A stretch of 64,000 nt of DNA from Loxodes magnus (Eukaryota > Ciliophora > Karyorelictea > Loxodida > Loxodidae). The position numbers and the translations under genes are program-made. Position 1 is the first letter of the stretch, and each line of letters begins with the position of its first letter. A model generated the notes under the pieces. It saw nothing but the letters and a program-made list of their open reading frames with translations. It had not been told where the DNA came from and ran no database searches. This document shows positions 1 through 11,668 of this stretch, piece after piece. The stretch lies in NCBI GenBank assembly GCA_946699065.1, contig CAMPDV010000079.1, forward strand, positions 682,001-746,000. Reading direction: 5' to 3'.

Positions 1-1880
1 TCAAATATATTAAATTTTATTGGAAATGGAAAAAGACTCAGGTTATAGGCAAGTTTCTTCAAACTTAATGAGCTCTGTGAGCGATATCTGTTAAGCGAGC
101 AAGATTATCAAACCTAAAATAAGTAACTAAATGAATTTTAGCAAAGAACTCTAGGACTTGTTTATTAATAATTGAGAAACTTTTGTGCTAAACAGGTATA
201 AAGAATTAAAATAGAAGCAACTTGAGTTCAGTAAACGATAATAGATCTCATTTATAGAGATTCTTAAATTATCAATTACCCATCCTCTCACTAACAAAAT
301 TTTGAACTTTTATAATTTTAAGAAATTTAAAAAATCATTGAGCAAATTTCAAACGGTAAGGCAGCTGTGTTAGATGGAAAAAGGGTGAACTCATCAAGTA
401 TGCTAGAGAAGAGATACAATTAATAATGCACTGCTTTATCAATAATATGTTCAGACTCTAAAAAATTCCATAAAAGCTGAATACTTCCATCATTATACCT
501 AATTTTAAAAAGGCAATAAGAGCGATTGAAAAAATTGAAGATCAATTTCGCTTGTTAATACTATACTGAAGATCTACGAAAAAACTTTAACAGAAAGGAT
601 CTACAAAAATTATTTAAGAATGCAGCATCATACAACCAGTATAAATCGAGAAAAGGCAAACAGCCCACTAATTACTATTATTGTAGCAGATAATTTACCT
701 CTATTAGAGTGAAGGAAAAGGTTCAACAAAGATGTTTGCCACTCTTATTGATGTCGAGAAGATGTTTGATAGTATTGAGAAATTGACACTTTTTTAACAT
801 CTTAGGAGATTAAAACTACTGTTGGTTCTTATATTGGCTCTAGAGTTTTTCTATAATAACCTGAATTCCTCTTTTCTCATCGATGGGTAAACTACTCGCA
901 GATTTCATTAAAAAATGGAATTATACAAGGGAGTTCACACGGTTCTGTAAACTCACTTCTATAATATGATATAGTAATCAGAAATTTGTAGGAAGAAGCA
1001 CATAACTTGACATTAATCTGCACAATATGAATTCATATGCAGAGCATTAACAAATAACCTTATACTCCTTTCTTTTTCTGCTTATAGAATTTAATAAATT
1101 AAAGATTAATGCAATAGAGGTTTTTAGTGGATTTTTCTATAAATAATACTAGTAAATGCGAAGCAATCCAATTTATTAAAAAAGAAGATGCAAAAATATT
1201 GTATTGAATTTAAAACTAGAAGGTTAACAATTCAAATAGAAGAATCAAGTGACTTACCTTGGAGTCATAATACAAGAAAATGGACATTTGATCAGCCACT
1301 GTAAATAAAGGGCTTTAAAATTTGGAATCGGTAAAGAAATGTCTTTATTCTCTCGGTTAATACAAGAATTTTACTCCCTGACACTACAAAATGCTCTATC
1401 GCATGTTTGCACAGATCAAGGTTGTATACAGTAAGGAACTTCTTCCTTGAACTATAATGAGAGGCTTATAAAATATGAAAGAGAAGATAAACAAAAAGTT
1501 TGCATGTAATGGCGAGGAAGTCTTTACAGTCGCTTATCACTATCTATATAAAACTTGTATCATAGACTTTAAATAACTTACATTTGAGCATATTAAGGCT
1601 AAACTCTTCTTCAAATTCTCATTTAAAATATGGAAAGAATATGGGACTTATCCAGAATACGATATAGGAAGGCTCTTTGAATGCAATTGAAACTAAAATC
1701 TTTGTACTTTAGTAAGTAAAAAAGATATTTTAGTCTTATGGAGATAATAATGACAATCAAATCCTGATTTCTGGCTAACTATCTATTGATAAACTTATTG
1801 AAGATATAATGAGAAAAAAACTTTATGTTATAGAGACACATTAGCAGCATAGATATTCAGAGAGCAACTTGAAGAACTTC
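1..1880 (+). mobile_element. Decayed LINE (non-LTR) reverse-transcriptase fragment
   Basis: Reading TAA/TAG as Gln and TGA as Trp gives pieces of a LINE-type reverse transcriptase on the plus strand. Around 510-590 there is a FKKG..SDW.NWR.ISLVNTILKIYEK segment, matching the KKG.k....yRPIsLl...kI.ek block of non-LTR RTs. Around 745-780 comes a LIDVEKMFDSI block (the first catalytic Asp region), and near 920 an NGIIQGSSHGS block (fingers/palm). The pieces lie in different frames, so the copy carries several frameshifts, and the FADD catalytic block is not clear. No endonuclease domain is seen, so the copy is 5'-truncated or the window cuts it. It is a diverged relative of the better copy at 1905-7440. 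Family assignment is firm; the boundaries are approximate. Confidence 0.8.
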
Positions 1881-1904
1881 ATAAATTTCCTGCTTTAAAT
1901 TATA

Positions 1905-4900
1905 CTAAGATTAACTAGGAATAAACTGTATAAAAATAAAATGATTTGAAATATAAATAAAGGAATATTTATTAATTAAATAGAGATTTGCTTAGTAAAG
2001 AAGTATAAAAACAATTATATGTCAATGAATAAGTTACTTAAATTGAATTGCACTTAATAAATCAATCATCATAATTTGATTTGCAATAAAATGAAATATT
2101 TACCTAAAATTAAATGATTTATATGAAAGATTAAATTTATTATTTCTAAAAACAATTAATTTACAGTTAAACTTAATTCGAAATTTAAGAAGATTAAAAA
2201 TTGAAAACGCTCATATAATTAAATGAAGTATCTGAAATAGTTAAATGCTTACAAATTGAAAATGATCAATATCTTAATAAAATCTAAAGTTAAAAAAATA
2301 AATTTAAGTTTTAGGTTAAGAAATAATAGCAAAAGAAGAGTAAATAACCATTTTACAAATATTTTAAAATAAAATATAATTAAATACACAAAGTTTATTG
2401 GAATAAAAATAGAATGAAATATAATAACTATTAATTTAGTATACTAATTAGCTAAATAGATATAAACAAATTTAAAAAGATTAGTAAAATTAAACTGATT
2501 AAACTGAATAATATTCATTTTAAACTTAAACAAATTAAATTGAGCAAGCAAATTATTAAACTTAAACAGAGATAATTGGTTGTGATAAAGAAACTTAAAC
2601 GAAAACATAGTGTTTAGATAACTCCTCTAATACAATAATTATTTAAGAAAATGAATAATAATGCTAAGTAAATTTGCCGGATTAAAATTTTCTAAAACTT
2701 TAGCATCTTTATAATTAATTGAATTTAAACTTAATTATTGGTAATTAAATTAGTGATAAAGAAAATAGTAAACTAGAAATAATTAATTAGTAACTAAGAA
2801 AAGAATTATTTAATTTGAAAACTAAACCAAGGTCAAAAAATTAATATTGCTAGGTTAATTTAGAAAAATTAGGAAAATCTAAGAATAATGTATCTTTAGG
2901 TAAAAATTTTATTAAAATAAGATAAGAAGACGAAGAAATTTTAGATTCTTCTACAAAATATAATAATATTTGAAAAAATTAAATTGAGGATTAAGAAATA
3001 ATTAATTCTAAATTGAATCAAGGTTTGCTAAAATAAGATACTAAATCTTTGCTAATAGATAAACAAACTTAGACAACTTTAAATTAAATTAATAATGAAA
3101 TTAAAATCTATAATTAAACTACTAACTCACTAAAAAGAAAACATGAAGAAGACAGCAATTTATTTCCTCCAGCTAAACGTTCAATGGAACATTAGAAAAT
3201 GTTATAAGAATGTAACAAATTAATTAGAGACTTTAATTTAACTGCTCCGCAACTTTAAAATTTCATAAGATAAGGTACGTAGAGGAGAAATTAATATGAA
3301 ATAAGTAGTGTTCGAGGTAGATATGTAACAATTAATAAAGAATTAACTCATGGTACTTTAGATAGTACATCAAATATTATAAAAATAGACTAAAAGCTAC
3401 TACAATCTTACACGATCTAAGTAATTTACATTCTAATCTAGTTTTTCCACTAGCACCCAGAATATAGAAAGGAAATGATACATATTTAAAGAGACTCATA
3501 AGGAATTAAATATATTTGCATTTATAAGGGAGGCTCAAAAATAAATATGAAATTGACTAAAATTTAGATCTTTCTGTCAAATGTATAAATAATTACAAAA
3601 ATCAAAAGGAATGTGATTCATTAATAAATGATTTCAATTTAATATCTCTCTAAATTTAGAAGTTTATTAGACAAGGTTCATGAAGACGTGGATAATATGA
3701 AATAAGTAATATTAAGGAAGTAATGTAACAATTGATTAAGAATTGAAATGAGGCACTATTGATAGAATTAAGAAAACAATTGCAATTGATACAAAATTAT
3801 TAAAGAAATATACACCAAAAGTAATATACATTTTAATTCAATTTTTTCATCAACATCCAGAGCTTGGAAAAAAAATTGATACAAATAGAAAAAATAAGTA
3901 AGGAAATAAAAGTATTTGCATTTATGAAAGTGGACTTTCTGGTGGATCTCAGACTTTTAATTAACTTAAAATAGGACATATTAACATTAATTTAATAGTG
4001 AGTAAATAATAAGAAATTTAAAATTTCGTACTAGCAAATGATTTTGACGTTATCTCAATAAATGAAACATGAACTTAAGACTAATACGCTCCTATTATTA
4101 TAAACTAATATAAAACTTATTATTAAAATGCTAGTAAACGTGCAGATGGCGTATGTCTATTAGTTAAAAATTAACTTGATTCTTGTTAAAATCAAATAGA
4201 TTTTTCTAAACTTCCTGGACATTTTATAAGTATTAGAATTGAGAATATAACAATTGCATCTTGCTATCTACCTACCAATGATAAATCAAATACGATTAAG
4301 GAAATAGCTTATGAATATATTTCTAATATTTTAAATTTTGATTTTGAGAATCCTACTATATTATGCGGAGATTTTAATGCTCTTCTTTCTGGATATGGCA
4401 GTAATAAATAGTAACCGATTAATGATAACACTCGAAGATTATTAGATTTAATTGCAGCATATAAATTGGTAGTATTAAATGAATAGAAATATAATACTTT
4501 TATTCATAGAGCTAACAATAAAAGTTTCTGTAATTATTACTTTTTAGTAACTTAACATTGAATAAAGATAATTTCCTTAATTTTATAGTTATTTAAGACT
4601 CAGGTTTAATAACTGATTATTTACCCTTTAGTATTACCCTAGTTTATATATTTAGGCAGTTTGAGTAAGATTAGGAATATCAGCCGCTTTTTAAAATCTC
4701 AAAACTATAGGATCCTTTAGCAAAAAGATATGATTAAAATTAGTTTTAAGGAAAGTATCAATAGTCTTAATAAATAGACTAGAACAACACTGATTAATAA
4801 TATTAATTTATATGTGAAATTATTAATTCCAATGCAGAAGAAGCTTTTGGCATGATATAAAAAAATAATAATTACAATAAAATGCCCACTTACTTAGCAA

Positions 4901-7440
4901 AATTATTTGCTTAAGCTAAAAAAGATAATATTTCTTATTAAAATAGCTTTATTCTTTATGGACGACATAATGAGGAAGTAATTAGACTTTATAAGAAATA
5001 TCTCTATTAATTTTGAAAATGGAAAAAATAGAAAGCAAAGAAAAAGTATTTAGATCTTAACAAAAATGCCCAAATAATGTTTAAGCAGGCTAAGAATTTG
5101 ATAAATCCTAAAATACGAAATTAAATGAACTTAAGTTTCAGTTAATAATAGTAATTTGTTGATGATTGAGAAAAGAATGTTTTTAAAAAACATGCAACTC
5201 TAAGTGAAAATGCTATAGAATTCTCCAATAGAAAAATAGATGCAATATATAAAAGCAAACCTTTTATAGTGAATCAGAAATTAAGTAATCTTTAAGAAAT
5301 TACTCCTTTTACAGAAAAAGAAATTAAGCAAATAATAATCAAACTTGCTAATAATAAGGTTTCTGGTAAAGATAGATTGAAAGCAAAACTTATTAAGTAC
5401 GGAGGATAAGAATTGCATAAAATTGTAACTTGTTTTATAAATAATATGTTTAGACTACTAAATATTCCAAATGAAATGAAAAAAATTAATATCCTACCAA
5501 TATTTAAAAAAGGTAGCAAAAGTACTTGATCTAATTGACGACCTATAGCTTTATTAAATTGTTTATTGAAAATTTATGATAAAGCTCTCACTTTACGACT
5601 TTATGGATATATACAAGACCGTAATATTATTCACTAAGCTTAGTTTGGATTTATGTCTAAACGATCAACCACTTAATAAATTTGAACTATATAATAGATT
5701 ATTGATTTACATCGTAAATTTTCCCGGAAAAATAATTAATAGCTATTCTGATCTATGTTGAAAAAATGTTTGATAGTATTTGCAGATAATTACTATTCGA
5801 TCATCTTCGAAGACTTAGGCTTCTTCTTAGATTGATATAGGCTTTTGAATCCTTTTATTTAAATATAGATGCAAGATTTATTATTGATGGATACCCTACA
5901 AAAACAATAGAATATAACAATGGAGTCTTACAAGGAAGTAGCCATGGCCCCGTACTTGCAATATTATACTATGATATTATAGTAAGATACTTTGAAGAGA
6001 ACCAGAAGAAACTAGGATTTAAAATACTATCAAAAACATTTGTAGCTCGGGCTTTTGCTGATGACTTAATTGAATTATCAGAAAACTAAAAAAATGCTTA
6101 AAAATTGATAAAAGCTACAATTACAATTTTTGAATGAGTAAAATTAACAATAAATATAGCAAAATGCGAAGTAATAGAATTTATGAAAAAAAACCAATAA
6201 AATGAAAATAAAAACACTATTAATTTAAATCTCAATGGAATGCTAATTAATTAAAAAGATTAAGTAACTTATTTAGGATATTAAATTGGAAGCAAATAAA
6301 ATTACAAATTACATTGTGTAACAGTAGCCACTAAATATCGGATAGCAATTTAAAGAGCTACTACTATACTTTCTAAATATGGAATAACTTGCCCACTAAA
6401 CTTTAAAACTATATGTAGAATTTTTGTCTTGCCTAAAGTTGAATACAGGTGTGATATAACTCCATGACCTGTCATTCCAGGAGTTAAAGGAATAATAAAT
6501 TAAATTACTAAATTGTAAAGACTCATTGCAAGATAGGCTTTTAGATCATCGGATTCGACTTTTAATGAGTCTTGTTTTATTGAATTGACTTCCATTTAAA
6601 CATATGGTAATTTAAAAGTTAATGCGTTTTTATTAAAAGTTAATAATCCATAGTAAAGAAAATCCTAACTCAGATCTAGCTTTTTTGTTAGAAAAATCCA
6701 TTTAGCACAATTTACCTTACTGGAAATACTTAAGAAAATGCATCAGTTTATATAACTTTGATATTTAACAGTTTTGAAACACTAAAGGATTTAACAAATA
6801 TTTGGAACTAAAAATTAAATAGAAATATTTTAAAGAAAGTCTCTAAAGGAACACGCTTATGAAAACTTCATAAAGAATTATTGGCCAAATAGACAATGAA
6901 TTAAGTGTGCTTCCTGAAGTTACTTATATTAAATACAATAAGTAGTATGTTAAAGAGACTATTTCTATTTATAAACTGAAGACATTTTCTTACAATTTTT
7001 AATAGGAACTTAGTATGCGACATCTTAATGTTGATTATAGTATAATTTGTATCTGTGGAGAAAATTATGATGAATTTGAACATCTTTTTAATTGTAAATA
7101 CTATGGAGATATTATTTAGGAATTTGGAAGTCATAAAATATTATAAGGTAAGGATCATATGAGATTAATTTTATACGACTAAAACTATATAAACAAGAGC
7201 TTCTCAAAAAGCCAAATTCCTAAAATTGACAAGTTAATCAAAATATTTCATTACAAAATGTAAAAGAAGCGAGTTGAAATGTTTTAAGAGCAAGATGATG
7301 TACTTAAAGAAACCAACGATTTTAATCATATTTATAAAAATCAAGAAAAAGGCCGGAAAAAAAGAAATTTGATAAAATCAGAGCAAGAGAAAGAGAGAGA
7401 AAATTGATAGACAAATATAAAACTTTTATATTTAACATAT
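1905..7440 (+). mobile_element. Near-complete LINE: coiled-coil/duplicated ORF1 region, AP-endonuclease, reverse transcriptase, CCHC tail
   Basis: In the plus strand the order is: a Gln-rich coiled-coil region (about 1930-3100), a basic KRKHEEDSN..PAKR stretch near 3135, two copies of a ~110-residue domain (3211-3540, 3612-3950), an endonuclease-exonuclease-phosphatase fold (about 3990-4560; INETWT near 4060 and ILCGDFNA near 4365), a reverse transcriptase (about 5280-6650; IFKKGSKSTWSNWRPIAL near 5500, GVLQGSSHGP near 5930, and the catalytic ARAFADDLIE near 6050), and a C-terminal CxC...H....C zinc knuckle near 7045-7105. This is the classic AP-endonuclease LINE layout. Trp codons in ETW and NWRP are TGA, strong proof of the code. 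At least two frame changes are seen (near 3710 in domain copy 2 and near 4555 after the endonuclease), so it is probably not active. No poly(A) tail or target-site duplication could be placed. Confidence 0.85.
3211..3950 (+). repeat. Tandem duplication of a ~110-residue domain inside the LINE
   Basis: Two copies of the same protein domain lie head to tail (3211-3540 and 3612-3950). Shared blocks: C.(K/S)LI.DFNL, (Q)FIRQG..RR.QYEIS, a VTI..EL..GT.D stretch, VIYILIQFFHQHPE and a final ICIY.(G/S)G. The copies differ at many positions, so the duplication is old compared with the element. The basic RQG..RR motif suggests nucleic-acid binding, but no named domain was recognised. Confidence 0.8.
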
Positions 7441-7539
7441 TTGCAATATTTATAGCCTAGGTTATAAGTATTACAAGTATGTCCCAATATTTCTAAATAT
7501 TGAAACTCTTTTATTTTATTTTATTTTTATTAACTAGGG

Positions 7540-8030
7540 ATATAGAAAAGAAATAATTTAAGTCTTTAAGTTGCGCACTTAATCTTATAATTTTCAATAT
7601 GATTTATATAAGTGTCATTATCCTGTGGAAAACGAGCTCTGTCCATGTAAAAGAAAAGATTCATTTAAGCATATCTTCGAATGTGTCTACTATTTGGATT
7701 CATTTAGAAATCTTTCTGATAAAAACTTGGAAAACTAATAACTAATGATCAAATCTACATAAACTAACAGATAAACTCTCAAAAATAAATGAATGTAGAC
7801 CTTCAAATAAAAATTTTTCTCAGGAATCTGCTAAAATAAAGAATTGAAACTTTTTGAAAAAATAAAAAGAAATATTTGGAGACTAAAGTAGAACAACAAG
7901 AAAGTACAAAAAGAAACGGGAAAGAGTTGGAAGATTAAAAGAACAATGAATAAACTTTATGAACATACCTAAAATGAAGTAACTGATTCATATCAGTAGC
8001 CTCATTTCATTAACATTTTTATAAAGTGAT
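7540..8030 (+). mobile_element. LINE 3'-end fragment (CCHC tail only)
   Basis: The translation around 7610-7700 contains CPCKRKDSFKHIFECVYY, the same C.C...H....C knuckle followed by a Tyr pair as in the tail of the preceding element (CICGENYDEFEHLFNCKYY), and a basic Lys-rich C-terminus that peters out near 8020. No RT or endonuclease lies between the two tails, so this is a severely 5'-truncated LINE copy, the usual product of aborted target-primed reverse transcription, or an end left by insertion of one copy next to another. Confidence 0.65.
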
Positions 8031-8274
8031 TTCTTCTAGTACGATAGGCATATGTTCTTCTAATTTTCTCATTTTAATATTATTTACTTAGATGTTGTTT
8101 CTTGTAAGTTAATCCTTAGTTAAGCTCTTTCTATAAATTTCCTTATTGTGCTTAATATAGTTAACTTAATCTATTTCAAAGTTCTATTTTTTCCATCTTT
8201 TTTCAGTGATTTCAATATAGATTCAACTATTATTAAACATTTAAATCAAAAATTATATAATTAGTTTATCTGTC

Positions 8275-9474
8275 TCACAAATCCCTTCCATTTTCCAATG
8301 CTTGCTTGAAATCATTTATTATATCTTCAGCGTCTTCTACTCCAATTGACAATCTAAGTAGATTAAAAGTAATGCCAAGTTTATTTTTCTCTTCTACTGG
8401 CATTCAAGAATGAGTGAAATTAGCTGGCTAGCATGCTAAACTTTCTACACAACCTAGACTTCCTGCGAATGTAAATATTTATAAACTTTATAGAATTGTA
8501 TTTATTTTAGCTTCTTATTCTGCTTTTATATAGCATGAAACTATACCTCCAAAGTACTTCTCTCCTAAGTATTTCTTTGCTAGTTCTTTCTATGGATAAT
8601 TTTCCAGACTAGGATGTATTAATTTTTCAATTAATGGGTGATTTTTAAACTCTTAAGCGAAAGCACCAGCGTTTTTGCTTTGCTACCTCATTCTCAGTTT
8701 TAAGGTTTTAAGTCCTCTAATAGCTAAAGTGCACTCAAAAGACCCAGCTACATTACCATAATGAGTTTATAATAAAGTTAACTGCTATGCTAGTTAATCA
8801 TTATTGACTGCAATTGCTCCCATTAAAATATCGCTATGTCCTCCAATGAACTTGGTGCAAGAATCATTAACAATATCAACTCCATACTTTAAAGGATTGC
8901 ATAAATAAGGAGAAGCAAATGTATTATCAACTGAAATCATAATTTCGCTGTCAATTTATTTCGCTACTCTGACTATTTATTCCAAGTCTATTACAAACAA
9001 CAAAGGGTTTGTTAAAGTCTCCAAAAATATCATTTTAATTGACCTGTCATTTTTAAGTAGGTTAGCTAGAAATTATTCATTATTTGCTTACTCTACAGTC
9101 ATGTAAATGACGTTTTTAATGTATTGAGTTTCCATCATCATTGATAAAACACCTCTAGTTCCTCCATAAATATCCTCTAAACAAAGAACGGTGGTTTAAG
9201 TATCACAAATCATTAGTATAGAATAAAGAGCGGCTACTCCAGAAGAATATGCAAAGCCATACTTAGCGTTATATAAGTTTGCATAGGCTTACTCAAAGGC
9301 TTATCTGCTCGGATTTTACTTTCTAGAGTAGGAAAATTCTTAAGGTTGACCCAAATGTTCTTATTTCTCAAAAATCACAGAAAGAGAAATAGGAGGAACG
9401 ACTGGACCGTTTCTTTATATTCCAGAATGCACAGCTTTAGTAGCAAAATCATACTCTTAATTTTATATCTACAT
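8275..9474 (-). CDS. Cystathionine gamma-lyase (PLP-dependent Cys/Met metabolism enzyme)
   Basis: Cytosolic PLP enzyme that cleaves cystathionine to cysteine, 2-oxobutyrate and ammonia in transsulfuration. The reading gives 399 residues, the usual family length. Visible: TKAVHSG and GPVVPPISLSV near the N-terminus, Y.SG.AA (phosphate-binding region), EDIYGGT, the D-N-TFASPY block (SVDNTFASPYLCNP), the Schiff-base lysine in SCTKFIGGHSD (Lys about residue 208), a SLG..ESL..QPA..THSW segment, and the C-terminal LLRLSIGVEDAEDII. The Trp in THSW is TGA, while the terminal codon is also TGA. The start ATG is followed by Gln codons TAG and TAA. Cystathionine gamma-synthase or methionine gamma-lyase cannot be fully excluded from sequence, but cystathionine gamma-lyase is the usual eukaryotic member. 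Confidence 0.93.
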
Positions 9475-9864
9475 TAATTAATTATTATCTATAATCAAAG
9501 TATTTAAATACCTATAAATTAAGATCTTATAATTAATATGACTCGAGTAATGCAGCTCTTATAATAATAGGATTTAGATATAATAATATCGACTTCAATA
9601 TGTTTGCTTTTGATTTATATAGATACAAAGACTAACCTAACTTAAAAATTATCCTTTGTAATGCCATAAGAAACTTTAAAGCTTATGCTTAATTAACGCC
9701 TATTAATACACTAATTATAGTACTTAAAGCAGTTTGAGAATTAGCTTTAAACTGATAATTTTTCTTAGCTATCAATTTTGCTTGATGTAAATAAATAGAT
9801 ATGCAACTTTCATAAAGTTAGAGTTCACAAAAGTGAATTTATAAATAAGGAATTTTATTTTTCA

Positions 9865-10902
9865 ATGATTAAATTACTAATTTTTTTATTGCTTAGCGTC
9901 TTAGAAGTATAAATTTTAAATTGCACTTCGTCTCTTAATAACTATGAATATCTATCTCTTAAAGGATACCTTTTATATGGGAAACTTTAGTTTTTTTCCA
10001 TGTAAAAGTTAATTATTTTGACTAATTAGAGATTGGATTTACTCAGAATTATGGGATTTATTTTTGTAAGAAGATATTGATAGTTCTCTTATGCTGATTT
10101 CAAATAAGATTAGTTATTATTATATCAAAATTCTTTGCTCTTACTTTGGTTTATAGTAATTGAGCCCTTTCTATTCTGTACTTTAATGAAATTCAACTAT
10201 AACTGATTTTGATATTATAATCTTATGTACATTAGAGTTTTATTAGCTCTATACTATTTAATTAGAATGTAAGGAAAATATATTAAAAGCATAGATATAT
10301 TAAATACTATTCCTATTTTAAATATCCTAATATAAAGCAATCTGCCTATTTTCCTAGTAGTCTATTTAGTTTTATAGTTACTTAGTGATTAATTATCATC
10401 TACTTATATAATAAACATTTATTTCAATCAAATATACCAAAAATTGGTTTTCTTAAGCATTTGATAAATAAAGTTGCAATTATAAAGATTAGTCAATAAA
10501 ATAGCCTAGATATTAGATATAGTTAGGATATTAGAAGGGTCTAGGTAAATTAAGAGTTTCTATTATATGTATTTAGTTCATTTTTAGGTTATCTTTCATC
10601 ATATTTCTGTAAAAATAAGGTTTATTTCTTATTGGCTAAGGTATCTCATTGATATCAAAACTGTTTAAGTTTTAGATAATAAATATTATAAACTAACTCT
10701 AGTCTAAATATTTAAATCTATAGCATTTTAAGTATCTCAATACTTTAATGCCCTATATAACCTATTTCGATCGATAGAAAGCTAGATATGCTTTATAAGT
10801 TATTTTAGTTTAGTATGTTTTATCTCTCTTACCTCAACTGCTTTATTATAACTTTCAAAACATTTAATTTATCTACATTAGACAATCTAAAAAAGTATTT
10901 GA
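9865..10902 (+). CDS. Possible secreted or membrane protein, unrecognised
   Basis: A frame starting with ATG gives a convincing signal-peptide-like N-terminus (MIKLLIFLLLSVLEVQILNC), continues for about 345 residues and ends at an in-frame TGA 169 nt before the PI31 gene. The translation is Leu/Ile/Tyr/Phe-rich with several hydrophobic stretches and few acidic residues, so it is not clearly better than AT-rich noncoding DNA read in an all-sense code. No family was recognised. The alternative is that 9475-11071 is intergenic. Confidence 0.35.
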
Positions 10903-11071
10903 TAGCATAATTTAATATCTTTAGCCTATTTTATTAATCTTTATTCAAACTTATTCAATCACATGCTACACTTAATGACACTGAATAAGGAATTAGTATT
11001 ATTAAACCTAAGTAGAATAAAACTAAATTTTGCTTTCAAAGTTATAGATCTTAATTAAGCTTTCTTATAAA

Positions 11072-11668
11072 ATGGAAGAGTGATATTAGATTCTAAGTCC
11101 AAATAACGTAGAAGATACATAAGACATGCTAGCTGTAAAGATTCACTGCTTAATTTTATCACAAGATTTGTAAACTAACGGAGCATTAGAAGATGATCCT
11201 GAGTCTTAGGATCTACTTCCTTAAGGCTGGAAATAATAGATGCATTACTCTTTTAGGTATAAATAAGATAAAAACCTATTATATGTAAAAGTTATAAAGT
11301 TGGATCAAAATTCGTGTGTAATTCATGGAATAAACTCATCTAAGAAACTTAAGGTTTATACATTCCAAGTAGATGATGTAAACTATTTTATCCAAAGCTC
11401 TAATTTCTAAGATTCAATTCAACTCTTTAAATCTAAGTTTCTAGATGAACTGTTAAAAGCTCCTCCTTAACCTATAAGCGAAAGTAATTAGCTTAATTAA
11501 TAAAAAAAGGTTATCATTTATGAAAAAAAGCAAAAGTAGATACCTCAACCTTAAAATCCTTATGCACAACCTTGGCCTGAATTCTATCCTGTACCTGGAA
11601 TGGGTTAAGGACCTTACTATCCAGATATGCCTGGAAATTACGATCCTTTTAGACCTAGGTATTATTGA
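11072..11668 (+). CDS. PSMF1: PI31-like proteasome regulator
   Basis: PI31 binds the 20S proteasome and modulates its activity and assembly. The 198-residue product has the N-terminal PI31 (FP) domain: a D.LA.KIHCLIL segment, then SQDLLPQGWKQQ...FRYKQD..LLYVKVIKL, corresponding to the SELLPAGWN...Y.D..RKLLVKAI block of animal PI31, and VYTFQVDDVNYFI. The C-terminus is Pro-rich (PYAQPWPEFYPVPGMGQGPYY) and ends in DPFRPRYY, like the DPFGP.. tail of PI31. Two in-frame TGA codons lie at 11666 and 11681. If the first were read as Trp the tail would become RYYWTPIV. Animal PI31 ends in an HbYX motif, so which TGA stops translation matters. The ATG is supported by the family-like length of the segment before the first conserved block. 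Confidence 0.82.

Noticed and set aside
5292-5519. Short antisense ORF rich in Leu/Ile/Phe
   Set aside because: Lies antisense to the LINE between endonuclease and RT; hydrophobic composition is the usual mirror of Lys/Glu-rich coding DNA.
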